Shown in pieces: positions 25,870 to 37,477 of a stretch of DNA of 64,000 bases. The position numbers were made by a program, and so were the translations under genes. Within the stretch, counting starts at the first letter, position 1. Each line of letters opens with the position of its first letter. Below the pieces are notes generated by a model. The model made no database searches. It worked only from the letters and a program-made list of their open reading frames with translations, and was not told the origin of the DNA. The DNA comes from Hofstenia miamia. Lineage: Eukaryota; Xenacoelomorpha; Acoela. The DNA lies in assembly GCA_004352715.1 (NCBI GenBank), contig SCFE01000112.1, positions 202,572 to 266,571 on the forward strand, in the 5' to 3' direction.

Positions 25870-26645
25870 TTATTAATAGGAGTCAATATTATCAAAACTT
25901 TATTCACGAACGCATCGGCATAGGTATACCTCAAGGTGGCCCAATGAACAGACCGTTATTTACAGAGAACACAAATGAAATAAACATTGAATCAATTAGT
26001 GTTTCCCCTGATCTTGGAAACATTGGAAAATATTCGGACGACACAAAACTTCTTCACGTTATTAGAGCTGATCTAATTGAAAATGATTTTCAATCATATC
26101 CTACCTCAGTAGCTACGCTGATACGTTTGTCGGAAGATAAAAACTTAATTCTTAACCCCACCAAATCACAGGAAATTACCTTTTTTTAAAAACACAGCAC
26201 TAACGACTTTTTCACAGCTGTTGGTAAACAACATATTGTTTCCAGCGGCGAAGTAGTTCCACAGAAATCATTCGTTATGTACCTTGGTTTGATCATTGAG
26301 TCAAGATTAACCTGGGAGAGACATGTTAACTCTATTGTGCCAGAGTTAATTATATTACTAAATCCGTTACCTTCTTGGTTACATTTATGGACCATAATAC
26401 GAAAAAATTCATCTTTAAAAGGTACATCGCTTCAGTTGTTTTATATGCCTGCGAAGTATGGGTTCCTGGACTTGAAAAAAGACTTTGTTCTAAACTCAGA
26501 AAATGCATCAACTTTTTTTCTATTGTTGCACATGTTGACCAGATGTACTTAATAAATATGATGAATCAGTTCATTTCTGAATTTCCCAACAAAATAATTC
26601 TCTTCGATTTTCAGGTAGACCAACTGAAAATTTACAATTAATGAT
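25870..26645 (+). pseudogene. LINE reverse-transcriptase relic
   Basis: Ordered RT motifs appear across two frames. They are IGIPQGGPMNRPLF, an active-site region KYSDDTKLLH (the DD is kept), LILNPTKSQEITFF, then a frameshift and YLGLIIESRLTWERHV, followed by YACEVWVPGLEKRL. The last is typical of the thumb region of CR1/Jockey-like LINEs. 5' truncated, and no 3' tail is identified. Confidence 0.8.
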
Positions 26646-27129
26646 AAAATGTCAACGAACGATTGATTCTATTCTTGTAAAATGAATGCACGTGAAAATT
26701 GAAACCATCAATGATGTTGACTTGAGAATAATGTATTTCAGTAATATTTCAAACATTACAAGACATATTTTCTTTCTGTACAATATTCCCGTCGCGCGAT
26801 GGCGGACGAAAATTGATTTGTGTGCTATCATAGATTAAAGTGGCCTAAAAGTATTTTAAAGACTGCACTAAATGGTCCTGCATTTTTATGTCGCTTTTGA
26901 ATCTTTCTGTTCCTGGTCAGGAACATTAATTGGATGCTACTTAAATAATGAGTGAATTGTAGCAATCCACATTGACTCTTAACAATTTTGAAACATCTAA
27001 AAAAGATTCATTGAATGAACTTTGTATAGCAGTATTGCGAACAGTCAAATCACACAGGTTGTGCACCTCAACGAAATATAGATACCTTTATTCTTGTACC
27101 AGTACTATGAATAAATCAATTGAATGCGA

Positions 27130-27560
27130 GTGAGATTTTTTCTCTTCCTGTACAATCACTTTCCAGAAATTCATGAGCATAGCTCTTGGAAGAAGAAAGT
27201 TAGTGCATGGAATTGAGAAGAAGTGGCCGCCAATTATTTTATCTGAACAGGAAGCTTTCATAAGAATATTGATTGTAGTTTCTGCATTTCACACTTTCCT
27301 AGAAATATTGATGAATTGTAGTGGTTTTGCTGTCTGCAGAGCGGATTTTATATTGCATTGTATTTTAAAAATACAATCTTGGTTACAGTTTATGAAGAAA
27401 CCATCAATATCCTTTGTCTCTAATTATCTTAAAGACAACTTGACAAAGCTATGATATTCCTTTGGAAATACTGGCAACTGATGAACATTTTTTAGAGTAC
27501 CAAGAGCGCGTGAAGTTTATGCAATACATTTACAGAGAGCCAGGAATGTTACATATATTA
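27130..27560 (+). pseudogene. Unrecognised coding-like relic
   Basis: An open frame (27173-27454, 93 codons) has mixed amino-acid composition. After a frame change it appears to continue as IPLEILATDEHFLEYQERVK...YREPGM up to the (TA)n tract at 27552-27580. The codon composition looks more protein-like than its AT-rich surroundings, but I do not recognise a family. Confidence 0.35.
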
Positions 27561-27580
27561 TATATATATATATATATATT

Positions 27581-28303
27581 GCTGCTTCAGGGCAAGGTAT
27601 ATATTATGTACACCTTGCTTTAAGGATAACATTTATATTTTCGGTTTATTTGTGAACAATGTACTTTATTTGCAGTTTCTTTGGTTGGAGTATGTCATAC
27701 ACCAATGGCAGATAACGCAATAATTGTTTCTGTCAGACTAACCGTTAAGCAGTAATATAGCATTAACAAGGGGTTTTGTTCTACAATTGAGCTTAATAAA
27801 ATGACCACCTCCTCGAATACACCCTTGGTTGCAACGAAATACTCCCCTCTCTAAAATTTAAGGCTGATTTCACTTTCTTATAAACCGATATGGATTCTAT
27901 AATGTTTTAGCAACCATCTCTTAGTTCAAGTTATTCTATTCAGATAACAGGAAAATGTTTTAGTTATCTAAAATATGACATAAGTTACTCTACTAAAACC
28001 AATGGTCAATATTGAAATTGAACCGAATTGACAATGTTCCTGTTAAAAAATCAATACCAATTCGATAGTGTTTATCTACCATGGAACAACACCAAATGAA
28101 TGACAAAAAAGTATTACAAAAAAAATACTGAATAATACTATTTCTTAAATAGTTTGAATTTATATTTTAAATATAGGCTAAGAAGTAGAATTTCTATGAA
28201 TATTTATAACGGAATTAGAGGCCCTTCCGGAATGATAGACTTCGAGTGATATTCATAGTAAAATCAATTATGTAGTTACAGCAGTTCTTACGGAAACGAT
28301 AAC
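27581..28303. other. Stretch without recognised features
   Basis: AT-rich. The region just upstream of 28304 could have served as promoter or 5' UTR of the annexin-like gene, but no specific motif supports that. Confidence 0.45.
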
Positions 28304-30901
28304 ATGGCATATGCAATTCTGACAATATCAGAAATATTAGATGTGCCTGCGCATTCGTATACTAAAAATTTTGACTCAGTCAAAGATGCAATAGAATTAA
28401 GAAAGTGTTTGATAAAGATGAAATAATGGATGTTATATGCAACAGAAATGAAATACAAAGAAAGATTATTAGAAACACCTACTCAGTAATTTATCCAGAT
28501 TGAAATTTAGAGAATGAATTGCTAGGTCTATGTCCGGATAATTTTAGTATATTAATGGTGAAGCTAATGAAGCACCCCTTATTATCAGCAGTTGAAGAAA
28601 TTTACACTGTAATCAATTTCGATCACATCGATTCGGCAACGCATATCGATATTCTTGTTGATTGCTCGAACGATGACATTTCCAAAATTAAGAAGCTTTA
28701 CACCCATTGGAAGCTTTAAAGAATTTTTGATTGGCCTGTTTCAAAAAAACGCCAGAGAAAACCGCGAAGCAGCCGATCGCAGAAAATCTTCAATGGATGC
28801 AGCACACTTGGACAACGAAGACGACGATATTTTCTATCAGCACAGTGAAGTAAATGTTCTTTTAGGTAATATATCCATTACGTGCTTTACATATGCCTCA
28901 TCACATTTGTACATCGGCAGTATCTGAACCTTTATTTGTTCAAACAATGCTTGCCAAAATTTCGGGTGGATGAGCCGGCCGAAAACTTGCGTTTGAAATA
29001 GTTAGTAGCTGGACTACAGCCCTAAAAATATGCCAGCCAATACTGAAAGAAGCGGCCCCTTTGCAAATGTGTGCCTCATTAAAGTATGACCTTGAAACAG
29101 TATTTAATTGAAACACTTTCAGAAGACATAGAGTCTTATCAAAGACAATAGTATAGTTCCGTTTATCAAAATTTCATCGATATTGAATCTGTCATATATA
29201 TATATAGATGTTACTACAGAAAAGAAATTTAAAAGCTGTTCCACTTCCAAACTTGAGTTTTATTATTTCAATAGAAACAAAAATAAAATATATAAAATAT
29301 GAAAAATCAAACTTCTTAGCAAACAATTTTGAGATGGCTCATATTTTTTACTCGCCTGCCAAGTTTCCCATCTCGGTAATATAATTCCAAATCTGAAAAC
29401 TTAAATTTTGTACTGCATTGCGAGAACACCGATTATTATAATTTAGTAATTTCTGAACCCAACACAGCCCTGCTTGATCGTTCTCTTCTAACATCTACGT
29501 TCACTATAATCTGAAAAGCTGCCTTAGTTGCTCCTATTTTCAAATCTTCGACACCACTGCTCATCTTATCGGCCAATTTCTATTCTTCCCACCTATCTCG
29601 ATAGTGCCTATTCTCATTTTGATTGTAATGTTCCTATTTTTAGCTTTAACGTTGACTTTCACAAAACTTTTGATAAAGTTCCTCATTGTATCTTACAGAC
29701 CAAACTTTCGAAACTTGGGATTGACTCTTCTTTCATTTCTCTCATCTGTTATTATCTTACTGACAGAAATCAGTTAATTCGTATTGACTCCGTATTTTCT
29801 GATGAATGTCCTGTTACTTCTCATCACGGCATTCATCAGTGATTTTCCTACTCTAAACCTGATTTTATAGGCTAATGACAATCACATTTTCTCTTCTGTT
29901 CTGAATAGCATACAATCATTCATTTTTCAGGCTGAACTCTAGTCATCTATTAACGGCTTCCATTGAATATCTCCCCCTGCTGGGATCTAAATTCCTCTTC
30001 TTCTCTTAATCTTGACAGGCTTTTACGCTTTGGCATTCGTTGGATTTTTTCTTTTAACCAAACTAACCTAAAAGCCATCTGCTTAAGACTACACTTTTGC
30101 AAATTATGGTGTACCTCAAGTTTTTTGAAATTACTTTTTTCAACAAAGTTCATCTCCCTCTCATTCATAAATCAACTGGCTCTTATAATGATTATTATCG
30201 AATAATCACTTTTGCTAACTTCATTATCTCAAATCTAGAAATCATCCTTTGCTCTAACTCTCGAATTTTTTAAAAATCCACACCTCATATTTCTTTATCT
30301 CAATTTGGTTTTCAATATATATATGCGATTGCTTTCCATTGTTTAGTTGCCACCCTGTCACTCGTTTCTCTAATTTTGCTCATATTTTTCCAAACTTCTA
30401 TGCATATTTAAATAGTTGACAAAAAGTAAGTAAAATCTATATCCTAGACATTTTCCAAAAAAGATATGAAAAGTCATTTGAACAAGTCTTAAAATTTAAA
30501 CTTACTGGCAATCATTTAAAGTCGGTGTTAGCATTCGCAACATGTGCACAAAGTCCTATTCTCTATGCAGCAAAGAAGATTAACAGCTAACTCTCAAAAG
30601 ATGCTGATCTCAAATTAATTAATATGCTCAAATAGAAATAATTTTCAAGAATTGAGTGATATCTTGGCAAATCAATTTGATAATGATCTATTGGACAAAC
30701 TCACCAACCGAACGCAGGGAAGTTTCCAAAAAAGCAATTTTAATGTTAGTGAAATTTCAACTTATGAAATCAGCTAAGCCAAGTGATACTGCTAACTATG
30801 ACCTAGCATTAGAATGGCAAAACACCATCCATGGCCCAAGGGTCTCCGAACCCATTGATTTCGATCTAATTTGTAAACCCCGTAATTATGCATTTGTGTG
30901 A
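28304..30901 (+). pseudogene. Annexin-like gene, decayed, in two blocks
   Basis: Annexins are calcium-dependent phospholipid-binding proteins with four 70-residue repeats. Block 1 (28304-28870) starts ATG GCA TAT and gives AIELRK, then after a one-base shift FDKDEIMDVICNRNEIQRKI. A TGA at 28501 follows, then LENELLGLCPDNFSILMVKL (end of repeat 1), repeat 2 (ILVDCSNDDISKIKKLY), a TAA with frameshift near 28716, then FKEFLIGLFQKNARENREAA. Block 2 (from about 30448, after a TCCTAG acceptor-like site) gives FQKRYEKSFEQVLKFKLTGN and then FDNDLLDKLTNRTQGSFQK. These fit the ends of repeats 3 and 4. The G.GT calcium-binding loops are absent or altered. Between the blocks lies a LINE relic. Several disablements make a functional product unlikely. 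Confidence 0.68.
29520..30205 (+). pseudogene. LINE reverse-transcriptase relic inside the annexin-like locus
   Basis: The frame at 29528-29842 carries SSYRPISILPT, VDFHKTFDKVPHCIL, LSKLGIDSSFISLI and YYLTDRNQLIRI. These are successive RT blocks of CR1/Jockey-type LINEs. The YADD region follows only as degraded sequence. Neither endonuclease nor 3' tail is visible. Confidence 0.75.
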
Positions 30902-31309
30902 TTCTATATTGTGTTGCATTTAATATGCAAACAGAGAAGATAAAATAGTATTTTTATCGTCAAATGCAATACGATTTCAATAGTAATCTCAGGTCGTGTT
31001 TCCTTCCGAACAACCTCCTACAGGTTTCAGTTTCCATAATTGCGAACTTAGCAAAACTAAATAACATACGGCTCCATTACAATCTGAGCTACAATAGAGA
31101 CTAGCACTGTAAGTGGAAAAATATAAAGGTACAAAAACAAAGAAATAGATATAAACAAAAATGACAGATTACTCTTTGTTTAAGTAAGTATTACTGTTAA
31201 TCTCATGAACTATTGCAGGTATAAACGATCTACGACATCGTTCACTTCATGTGAGATGCTTGAGTAATGAATGCCAAATCGTTCATTTGTATTAAAAGTT
31301 AAGGATGCA

Positions 31310-31815
31310 GGAGGGTAATGCATTCGAAGAGTTTTTTGAAAGATCTAGGAGACAAACTTGTAAATATATCTGGCGATAAACGAGCAAAAGAATTTCTGTA
31401 TCAATCAATAACATCGATAATTATTCAACATAATGCCGCTTGTGTACTAGGGACTTTAGATAAACAAGAACGCATGGACGAAATCTTTACTTTGTTGTAA
31501 TTTCTAAACAGGTTTATGTCGAAGGTGTTCTCATTGCGACTTTTTCAGGTTGTGCTAATCGACATTTGATCGCGGATAACATTCAGTGGTTTTCTGATGA
31601 GAAAAGAAGTATAGAAGACATATTTGGCTAAAAAGGGGTTGCATATGTCGGTAGTTATTGTAGTAAATGATTGCCAATCACATTCGTTTCTAGCCTGAAG
31701 ATGCTGTGATTTTAAATCAAGTTTAAGATCGTTTTAATGTTGGCATTGTGGAATTAACTGATGAATTGGAAGTTGCCTCATATATTCCTGTAGAAAACAA
31801 AGATTCTTGATATTG
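31310..31815 (+). pseudogene. Unrecognised coding-like relic
   Basis: The frame 31318-31500 (SGDKRAKEFLYQSI... and NAACVLGTLDKQERMDEIF) and shorter frames to 31810 (IADNIQWFSDEKRS, FNVGIVELTDELEVASYIPV) look like pieces of one protein. They have normal, non-AT-driven composition and are broken by several stops. I do not recognise the family, and it need not be related to the annexin-like locus upstream. Confidence 0.35.
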
Positions 31816-31830
31816 GTTTTAACATGCGCT

Positions 31831-32812
31831 TTTTTTGAAACTCATTTGTACTTATGTGTTCATTATTTGATGTTTATGTTATTAAACGTTGATTAATAAA
31901 AAGTTGATGACCTCCAAAAAAGAGTGGATTTAAAGTATTTTAAACAAAACTCGCGACGGCGTTTGGTCAACTGAAAAGGACACCATTGTATAAGTGTTGA
32001 ACTTGACACCTATGACAGACAATATACTTGCATTCGCGAAGTTCTGTAAACAGATTAGTGGAACAACAAGCAGGCTAGGCTAAGTCGACGTAAAATATGA
32101 AGTCGTTGTTTAAATTTCATTATTAGCTTTTAAAAATGCTTTGGAGCTGTTTTTAAGTGATAAACATAAATTCAGATTCTCACTTAATAGATTTTTACTA
32201 CTTTCAATACTTCAAAAATAAATTACGAAAACGGTTGTCTTAGAATATATATATATATAACCCTGCTCAAAAGAAACGCACCCACCTGTAAATATAGTAT
32301 CTTTTGTTTATGGGGGGTTTTAAGTGAGTATATATTTGATTATCTTGTCTTTAAACATTTGAATAATCTCTTCTTAAATACTTTAAACGCTAAATATAAA
32401 ATAAAAAACTAACATAATTGTATTTTTTAGAAATTATTATAATTAAATTTTGAAAATTAAATAAGCTTTATTCTTCCTTTCACTATACATTAATACATTT
32501 TTCGACTAGATTCATAATTCTAATCAATTCATTTTAGCTGAGCATAATAATTTAATTTGATAAGGTTAATTTAACATGTGTATTGTGCAGTGTTTGTATA
32601 TATATATGAACCTTGACTCGACATTTCGAGTACTCGCAACCATCAACTAGATAATTTCATTTATTTTTCTTCCATTTCGCCTATAATGTCGAAGAATCCA
32701 ACAAACTTTCATAATTTACTTCAAATTGTATGTCATCAGGCTTGAGGCTTGGTTTCTCTCATTTAGTTTAACTTGATGTATCGCTGCCGTATATTTATAT
32801 AGGGTAGCATAG

Positions 32813-32846
<34 letters not shown>
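31831..32846. other. AT-rich stretch ending in (TA)n
   Basis: No gene seen. A short (TA)n lies at 32246-32260, and a (TA)n tract at about 32814-32846 directly precedes the mariner end. Confidence 0.5.
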
Positions 32847-32848
<2 letters not shown>

Positions 32849-33310
32849 TTGTCGCATAAGTTCGTTCGTTTTAATATATTTCTTTTTATATTAAATGTCT
32901 TGTGTCTTTTTTGATGGAAGAATTTTTCTATGACACTTTTATTCTTATTAATGTGTTTTTTCACCTAAACGGTTTTCCTCCCATTTTAGATGGAATGTCA
33001 AGTGGAAAAAAAACTTCATTTCCGACATCTTCTTCTATTTCAATTTAATCAACAAAAATGTGCAGCTGATGCAGCCAGGCAGATCTGCGAGGTTTATGGA
33101 GAGGAAGTTATAACTGTAAGAACTGCACAAAAATGATTCAGTAAGTTCCGTGATGGGAACTTCAATCTGGAAGATGCATTTCGTTCAGGAAGACCATCAG
33201 ATTTTGATGAAGAGACCTTAAATCAACTGATTCACGAGGATCCTCGTCTATCCACAAGAGAGCTTGAACAAAAAATAGGATATGATCACGCAACTGTTGC
33301 TAGACATTTA
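32847..33310 (+). mobile_element. Mariner element, 5' part, cut by an N gap
   Basis: The left terminal repeat GGTTGTCGCATAAGTTCG directly follows (TA)n, so a TA target fits. An ATG at 32990 opens the transposase N-terminal helix-turn-helix pair: FRHLLLFQFNQQKCAADAAR, then CEVYGEE, then FSKFRDGNFNLEDAFRSGRP, then LSTRELEQKIGYDHATVARH. This is the mariner DNA-binding region. A TGA at 33134-33136 replaces the conserved Trp before FSKF. The catalytic DDE/D part and right end fall in the gap 33311-33519. Confidence 0.85.
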
Positions 33311-33543
33311 NNNNNNNNNNNNNNNNNNNNNNNNNNNNNNNNNNNNNNNNNNNNNNNNNNNNNNNNNNNNNNNNNNNNNNNNNNNNNNNNNNNNNNNNNN
33401 NNNNNNNNNNNNNNNNNNNNNNNNNNNNNNNNNNNNNNNNNNNNNNNNNNNNNNNNNNNNNNNNNNNNNNNNNNNNNNNNNNNNNNNNNNNNNNNNNNNN
33501 NNNNNNNNNNNNNNNNNNNTATATATATATATATATATATACA
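33311..33543. repeat. N gap (209 bases) followed by (TA)n
   Basis: Ns at 33311-33519, then (TA)n to 33540. The missing right half of the mariner element should lie here, so the true gap may be longer than shown. Confidence 0.85.
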
Positions 33544-33559
33544 TATACAGCTTAAACTA

Positions 33560-33660
33560 ATGAGAATAATAAGTCTAAATATAATAGTAACCCGACACGG
33601 CTCGAACTTGCGAGTTAGGATTCCAACAAAGTAAATAGGAAATAAAGAATATTTTGAACT
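33560..33660 (-). repeat. tRNA-derived SINE relic (B-box region)
   Basis: On the minus strand, GGAATCCTAACTCGCAAGTT followed by CGAGCCG resembles the T-arm/B box of a tRNA. The adjoining sequence (TTACTATTATATTTAGA) matches a similar stretch on the plus strand at 38820-38875. Two diverged copies with a shared B box suggest a SINE. The A box is not clear. Confidence 0.45.
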
Positions 33661-33712
33661 GTGTTGTTGCTTGTTTACTTCTAGTGATAAAAGTGCTCTT
33701 TACTTATTTCTA

Positions 33713-34835
33713 ATGCTACTCCGCGTTCTATTAATATCATTTATTAGTGTTTTTGCAAACGAAAACTACAAATTGGAATTTGTACAAATAATTTGGCGTC
33801 ATGGTGATAGATCTCCTGTTTACACATATCCGAATAATCCTGACAATTCCTACTGGAAACAAGGCTTGGGACAATTGACCCAATTGGGCATGGAACAGCA
33901 TTATGAATTAGGAGAATATTTTAGAGATCGATATCAAGAGTTCACTTCATCCCATTATTTCCATCAGCAAATATACATATACAGCAGCAATGAGGATCGT
34001 CTGATTGAATCAGCAGTCTCCGACGTGGCTGGTTGGTTTCCTCCTTCTGATTGGCAGGTGTTTGAAAAAGGATTAAGCTGGCAACCAATTCCAATTAACG
34101 TAACCGCTGTTACGGAAGCTGCTTTGCAAGTTGATTGGAAGCATTGCAAAAAATGGATGCAGATCAACGAAACAGTTACGTCATCTCCTCAGTACTTGGC
34201 TAAATCAATGAAGCAAAACCAATGATGGCCTACATAGCTAACCACACAGATGTTGTAGTAAACTTTTTTTCAAATTTGGTGGATATTGCTGATCTTTTTC
34301 TTTGTGAAAAATGTCACAACATTACGCCACCTCAATGGTTTGAGGAAGGCGTCGACTATAACAAATTGCAAGAATACTCTTTTTACAGCCTAGTCAACCA
34401 ATTTTATACAGAAGAAGAGCAAATTATTGCTGGAGGACACTTATTTAAAATTATTCGAGACAATATTGTAAACAAGACAAATGGCGATCCAACCGTAGCA
34501 GAAAATATCATCATTTATTCTGGCCACGGTACTACAATTATCCAGTTGGCAAAATTAATGGATGTCTACAATAATATTGTTGTACCATACGATGCTGCTT
34601 TGCTAATTGAAATGTATTCTGATGTAGGTAATGATCTTTACATTAAATTATCATAACTCACGAGGATCCGTTTGTACTAAGAATGCCGACATGTGGTTAC
34701 GAAGAGTATTGTCCAGTTAACACTTATTTAGACATAACTCAAAATAAAGTGATGAGTTTGCAAGAGTTAAACTCCATTTGCGGATTTGTAGTAGTTCTAC
34801 GCAAAAGCATTTTTGCTCTAATCTTTATCATTTAA
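33713..34835 (+). pseudogene. Histidine acid phosphatase, frameshifted
   Basis: Branch-2 histidine phosphatases are secreted or lysosomal phosphomonoesterases. The reading frame opens at ATG 33713 with a hydrophobic signal peptide (MLLRVLLISFISVFA) and reaches the catalytic RHGDRSP at residues 29-35. At about 34215 the frame shifts by one base (TGA in one frame overlapping ATGATG in the next). It continues to the second catalytic motif, which reads YSGHGTTI where the family has S-A-H-D-T-T. The proton-donor Asp is therefore Gly. A second shift near 34653 leads to the C-terminus (THEDPFVLRMPTCGYEEYCP) and a hydrophobic tail ending at TAA 34833-34835, overlapping an AATAAA. No introns are needed in 1.1 kb. 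Two frameshifts plus the lost Asp argue for a pseudogene, but assembly errors cannot be excluded for the shifts. Confidence 0.85.
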
Positions 34836-35030
34836 TAAATATATATTAATTTAAGAAGTTGAAAAGTCAAAGTACATTAGAGATTCTACGGGTCATTCAA
34901 TTAAAATTCTGAAGTAATACTTATTAAAAATATATGTTATTAAAATTTTGCTCTTCAAAAAATTTTAATTTATGCCAAATTTCTAATAATATTTTCTATA
35001 TTGTAAATATTGTGTTATATATATATATAT

Positions 35031-35397
35031 TAGAGCTGGGCACCAGCTGGATGAGCCGATTAACAACTAAAAGTATATCAAGACAAAGAAATGTGTCGTA
35101 AAAAAGAAACCGCATTTAATGTCCTTGATGTGGTACTAACGCTTAAAATTGATTAGGTTGTCTTGTGAATCAGATTGCCAGTAAGCGCATGATGAACCTT
35201 TTTGCAGATAGATAGTTTCAAAATACTGCTTGCATCATATACGGTTTTTACAGGGCTATAGGTCTTATAGTGTTTCTATATGGAGCATTATACAGTCTAA
35301 TCCTGTTCTATAGATGTCGCTCAGCCGCTGCGCCACCGTCGACCTTATGGGGTCTGCGCCGCCTATAGTAATCGGCTGTCGGTGGCGCTCACCTCTA
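35031..35397. mobile_element. hAT-like MITE inserted in (AT)n, containing a tRNA-like A box
   Basis: The left end TAGAGCTGGGCACCAGCTGG and the reverse complement of the right end, TAGAGGTGAGCGCCACCGAC, match imperfectly over about 30 bases. Both continue to AGCCGATTA. Both flanks begin with ATATATAT, compatible with an 8-base duplication but uninformative because the site is a microsatellite. The minus strand at 35316-35337 reads GGTGGCGCAGCGGCTGAGCG, a good match to a pol III A box (TGGCNNAGYGG). No B box was found. Confidence 0.65.
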
Positions 35398-35423
35398 ATA
35401 TATATGTATATATATATATATAT

Positions 35424-37436
35424 CAAGGACATCTAACTAATCAGAACGTGACAATTCAAAAAGGTAGGCCCATTGCAATTAGTAATTACGTTTTTTACCG
35501 CTAGTTATTCAAAAATGAATTGCATTGCACAAACTTTAAAAAATAATTAAATTGCTGCGTGTATAATTGTGAACAAATTTACAGTGCTTAAATGTCGATA
35601 GAACTATCGAAATGAAATGAAATATATACTCGTGTATTTGCCTTGCCAAAGAATGAATAAGAGGTTGTCTTTATACCAAAAAAATGTTAATATTTGGGAG
35701 AAATATTATTGTCCATTAAACTGTAAGTTGAAAAGATAGACGGAATAGCCCTACTCCAATATATCCACCTTCAATTTTCAAAGTTCTTGCCTTCGACAAA
35801 CAGATTTGAAAGAACGAAACAATGTTAAGGTGGTTTCAGTTAAATTAGAAACACAAAGAAATAAGTTGGATGAAACGATAATATGGAAAACCTAAACATA
35901 TCAGGCATAGATTTTTGTATATTTATAAAACTGACATTGACTGTGATTTACGCAAAACCTTATTCTGGATGTGCATGAAAAAATTGACATGGGACGTAAG
36001 TCTGTTGTGGCATCAGTGGCATTATATCCTTTATACTCCAAGTTTTGGACATTTTAATTACTAAAAGCTGTTCTGTAATTGCCATTCCAGTTAATATTAA
36101 TTTTTTGTCTATGTTTAAGGATTACCATGGTGGAAATGAACCGTTTATTAGGATAAAACTCAGTATACAATTAAAAGGTTTTGATGTTGTCCGACACAGA
36201 TCATTTAATTTAAAGAATAGCAAGATTCTATTTTTCAATAAAGAAGGAAACTTTCGTGCCGATTAGAATGTTCTTGTCCGGTTGTACAAAATAGAAGCAA
36301 ATTTGCTCTTAAAATCTTCAAAATTAACACACACGTCTGTTACACCCTAGTTTAATGCAATATCAGAGTGTTTCTTATGCCTTGTAGGTGCTCAAGATCA
36401 TACTTTAACCTCATGAAGGTATCACTTTTCAATTGATGGAGGGAACAATTAAATTTAATGAAGTTTTCATTGATTGAGGGAAAATATAGTTAACTTAAAA
36501 TATAGTTCTATGGCCTTCAGAAAAAATTATCAACGCAAACTTCCCATTACTAACACATTCAAAACAATGGTAAACTTTCTTTCTGAATTATTGCCAATGT
36601 TCTCTAATCTAACTGGAATTGCCAATTGTCGCAAACATTCTTAACACATGAAACAGTAACCATTTATCAAACTATTTATTGAATGACCTAAAATAGGATT
36701 TTTCAGTCCTGGAACTTTCAAGGAGATGTTATTGAATCAAAATTTGCTCAGTATAGATACATGGCTGGATCCAATTTTTATATTTCCTACTCTGATATTA
36801 TCATTAATCATCAAATAAATTGATTCCATCTTCAACATCTTCAATAGTCATGAAATTATTTGAAATTATTGCTATTCAAAATATTTACAAGTTTACATTT
36901 TGTTACCTCTTAATAGATGAAAATGAAATGTCTTTCATTGACAATTGATTGTATAATTGTAATACAAAGGATTTTTAAAAAAATGGTCATTTGCTCTTAC
37001 ATCGCTTGATTTATTTTTTTCAAACATTCACAAATCAAAATTGGAGAGAGAATTAAGAACGAAGACTTTGGGGAACATACATTGCAATGTTCTTTCAAAT
37101 GGATTTGTTACTAAATGTGGATATACAAGTTTGCTTGAATTAAAAAAAATTAGCCAAGTTGTGTTAAATTCAATTCTATTACAAATTTTTTATTTTATGC
37201 TTTACATGCTTGATTTGAAGCATATTTATATTAAAAAATATAAAAATAACGGTACTTAATACATTTTAATGTTCATTTTACAACTTAATTACTAAATATT
37301 TTATTTTTAGTCTATTTAGTTTATCAAATTCTAAAAAAATACAAAGTACTGTCTTGAATTGTATTTCGATTATTATAATTTGGGCCTTCAATGATTTCCT
37401 CTCTCTTTGAATTGTCCTGATTAATTAGAGGTCCTT
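35424..37436. other. AT-rich stretch, no gene seen
   Basis: Frames at 36045-36266 and 37041-37259 are short, AT-driven and match nothing I recognise. Confidence 0.5.
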
Positions 37437-37437
37437 G

Positions 37438-37468
<31 letters not shown>

Positions 37469-37477
37469 ATATATATT
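37437..37477. repeat. (TA)n microsatellite at the left edge of a Penelope-like relic
   Basis: About 20 TA units with one TTA interruption, directly adjoining the element end CCAACCGGTTTCG. Confidence 0.9.

Noticed and set aside
36045-36266. 73-codon plus-strand frame as a gene
   Set aside because: AT-driven composition and no recognisable motif or splice context.
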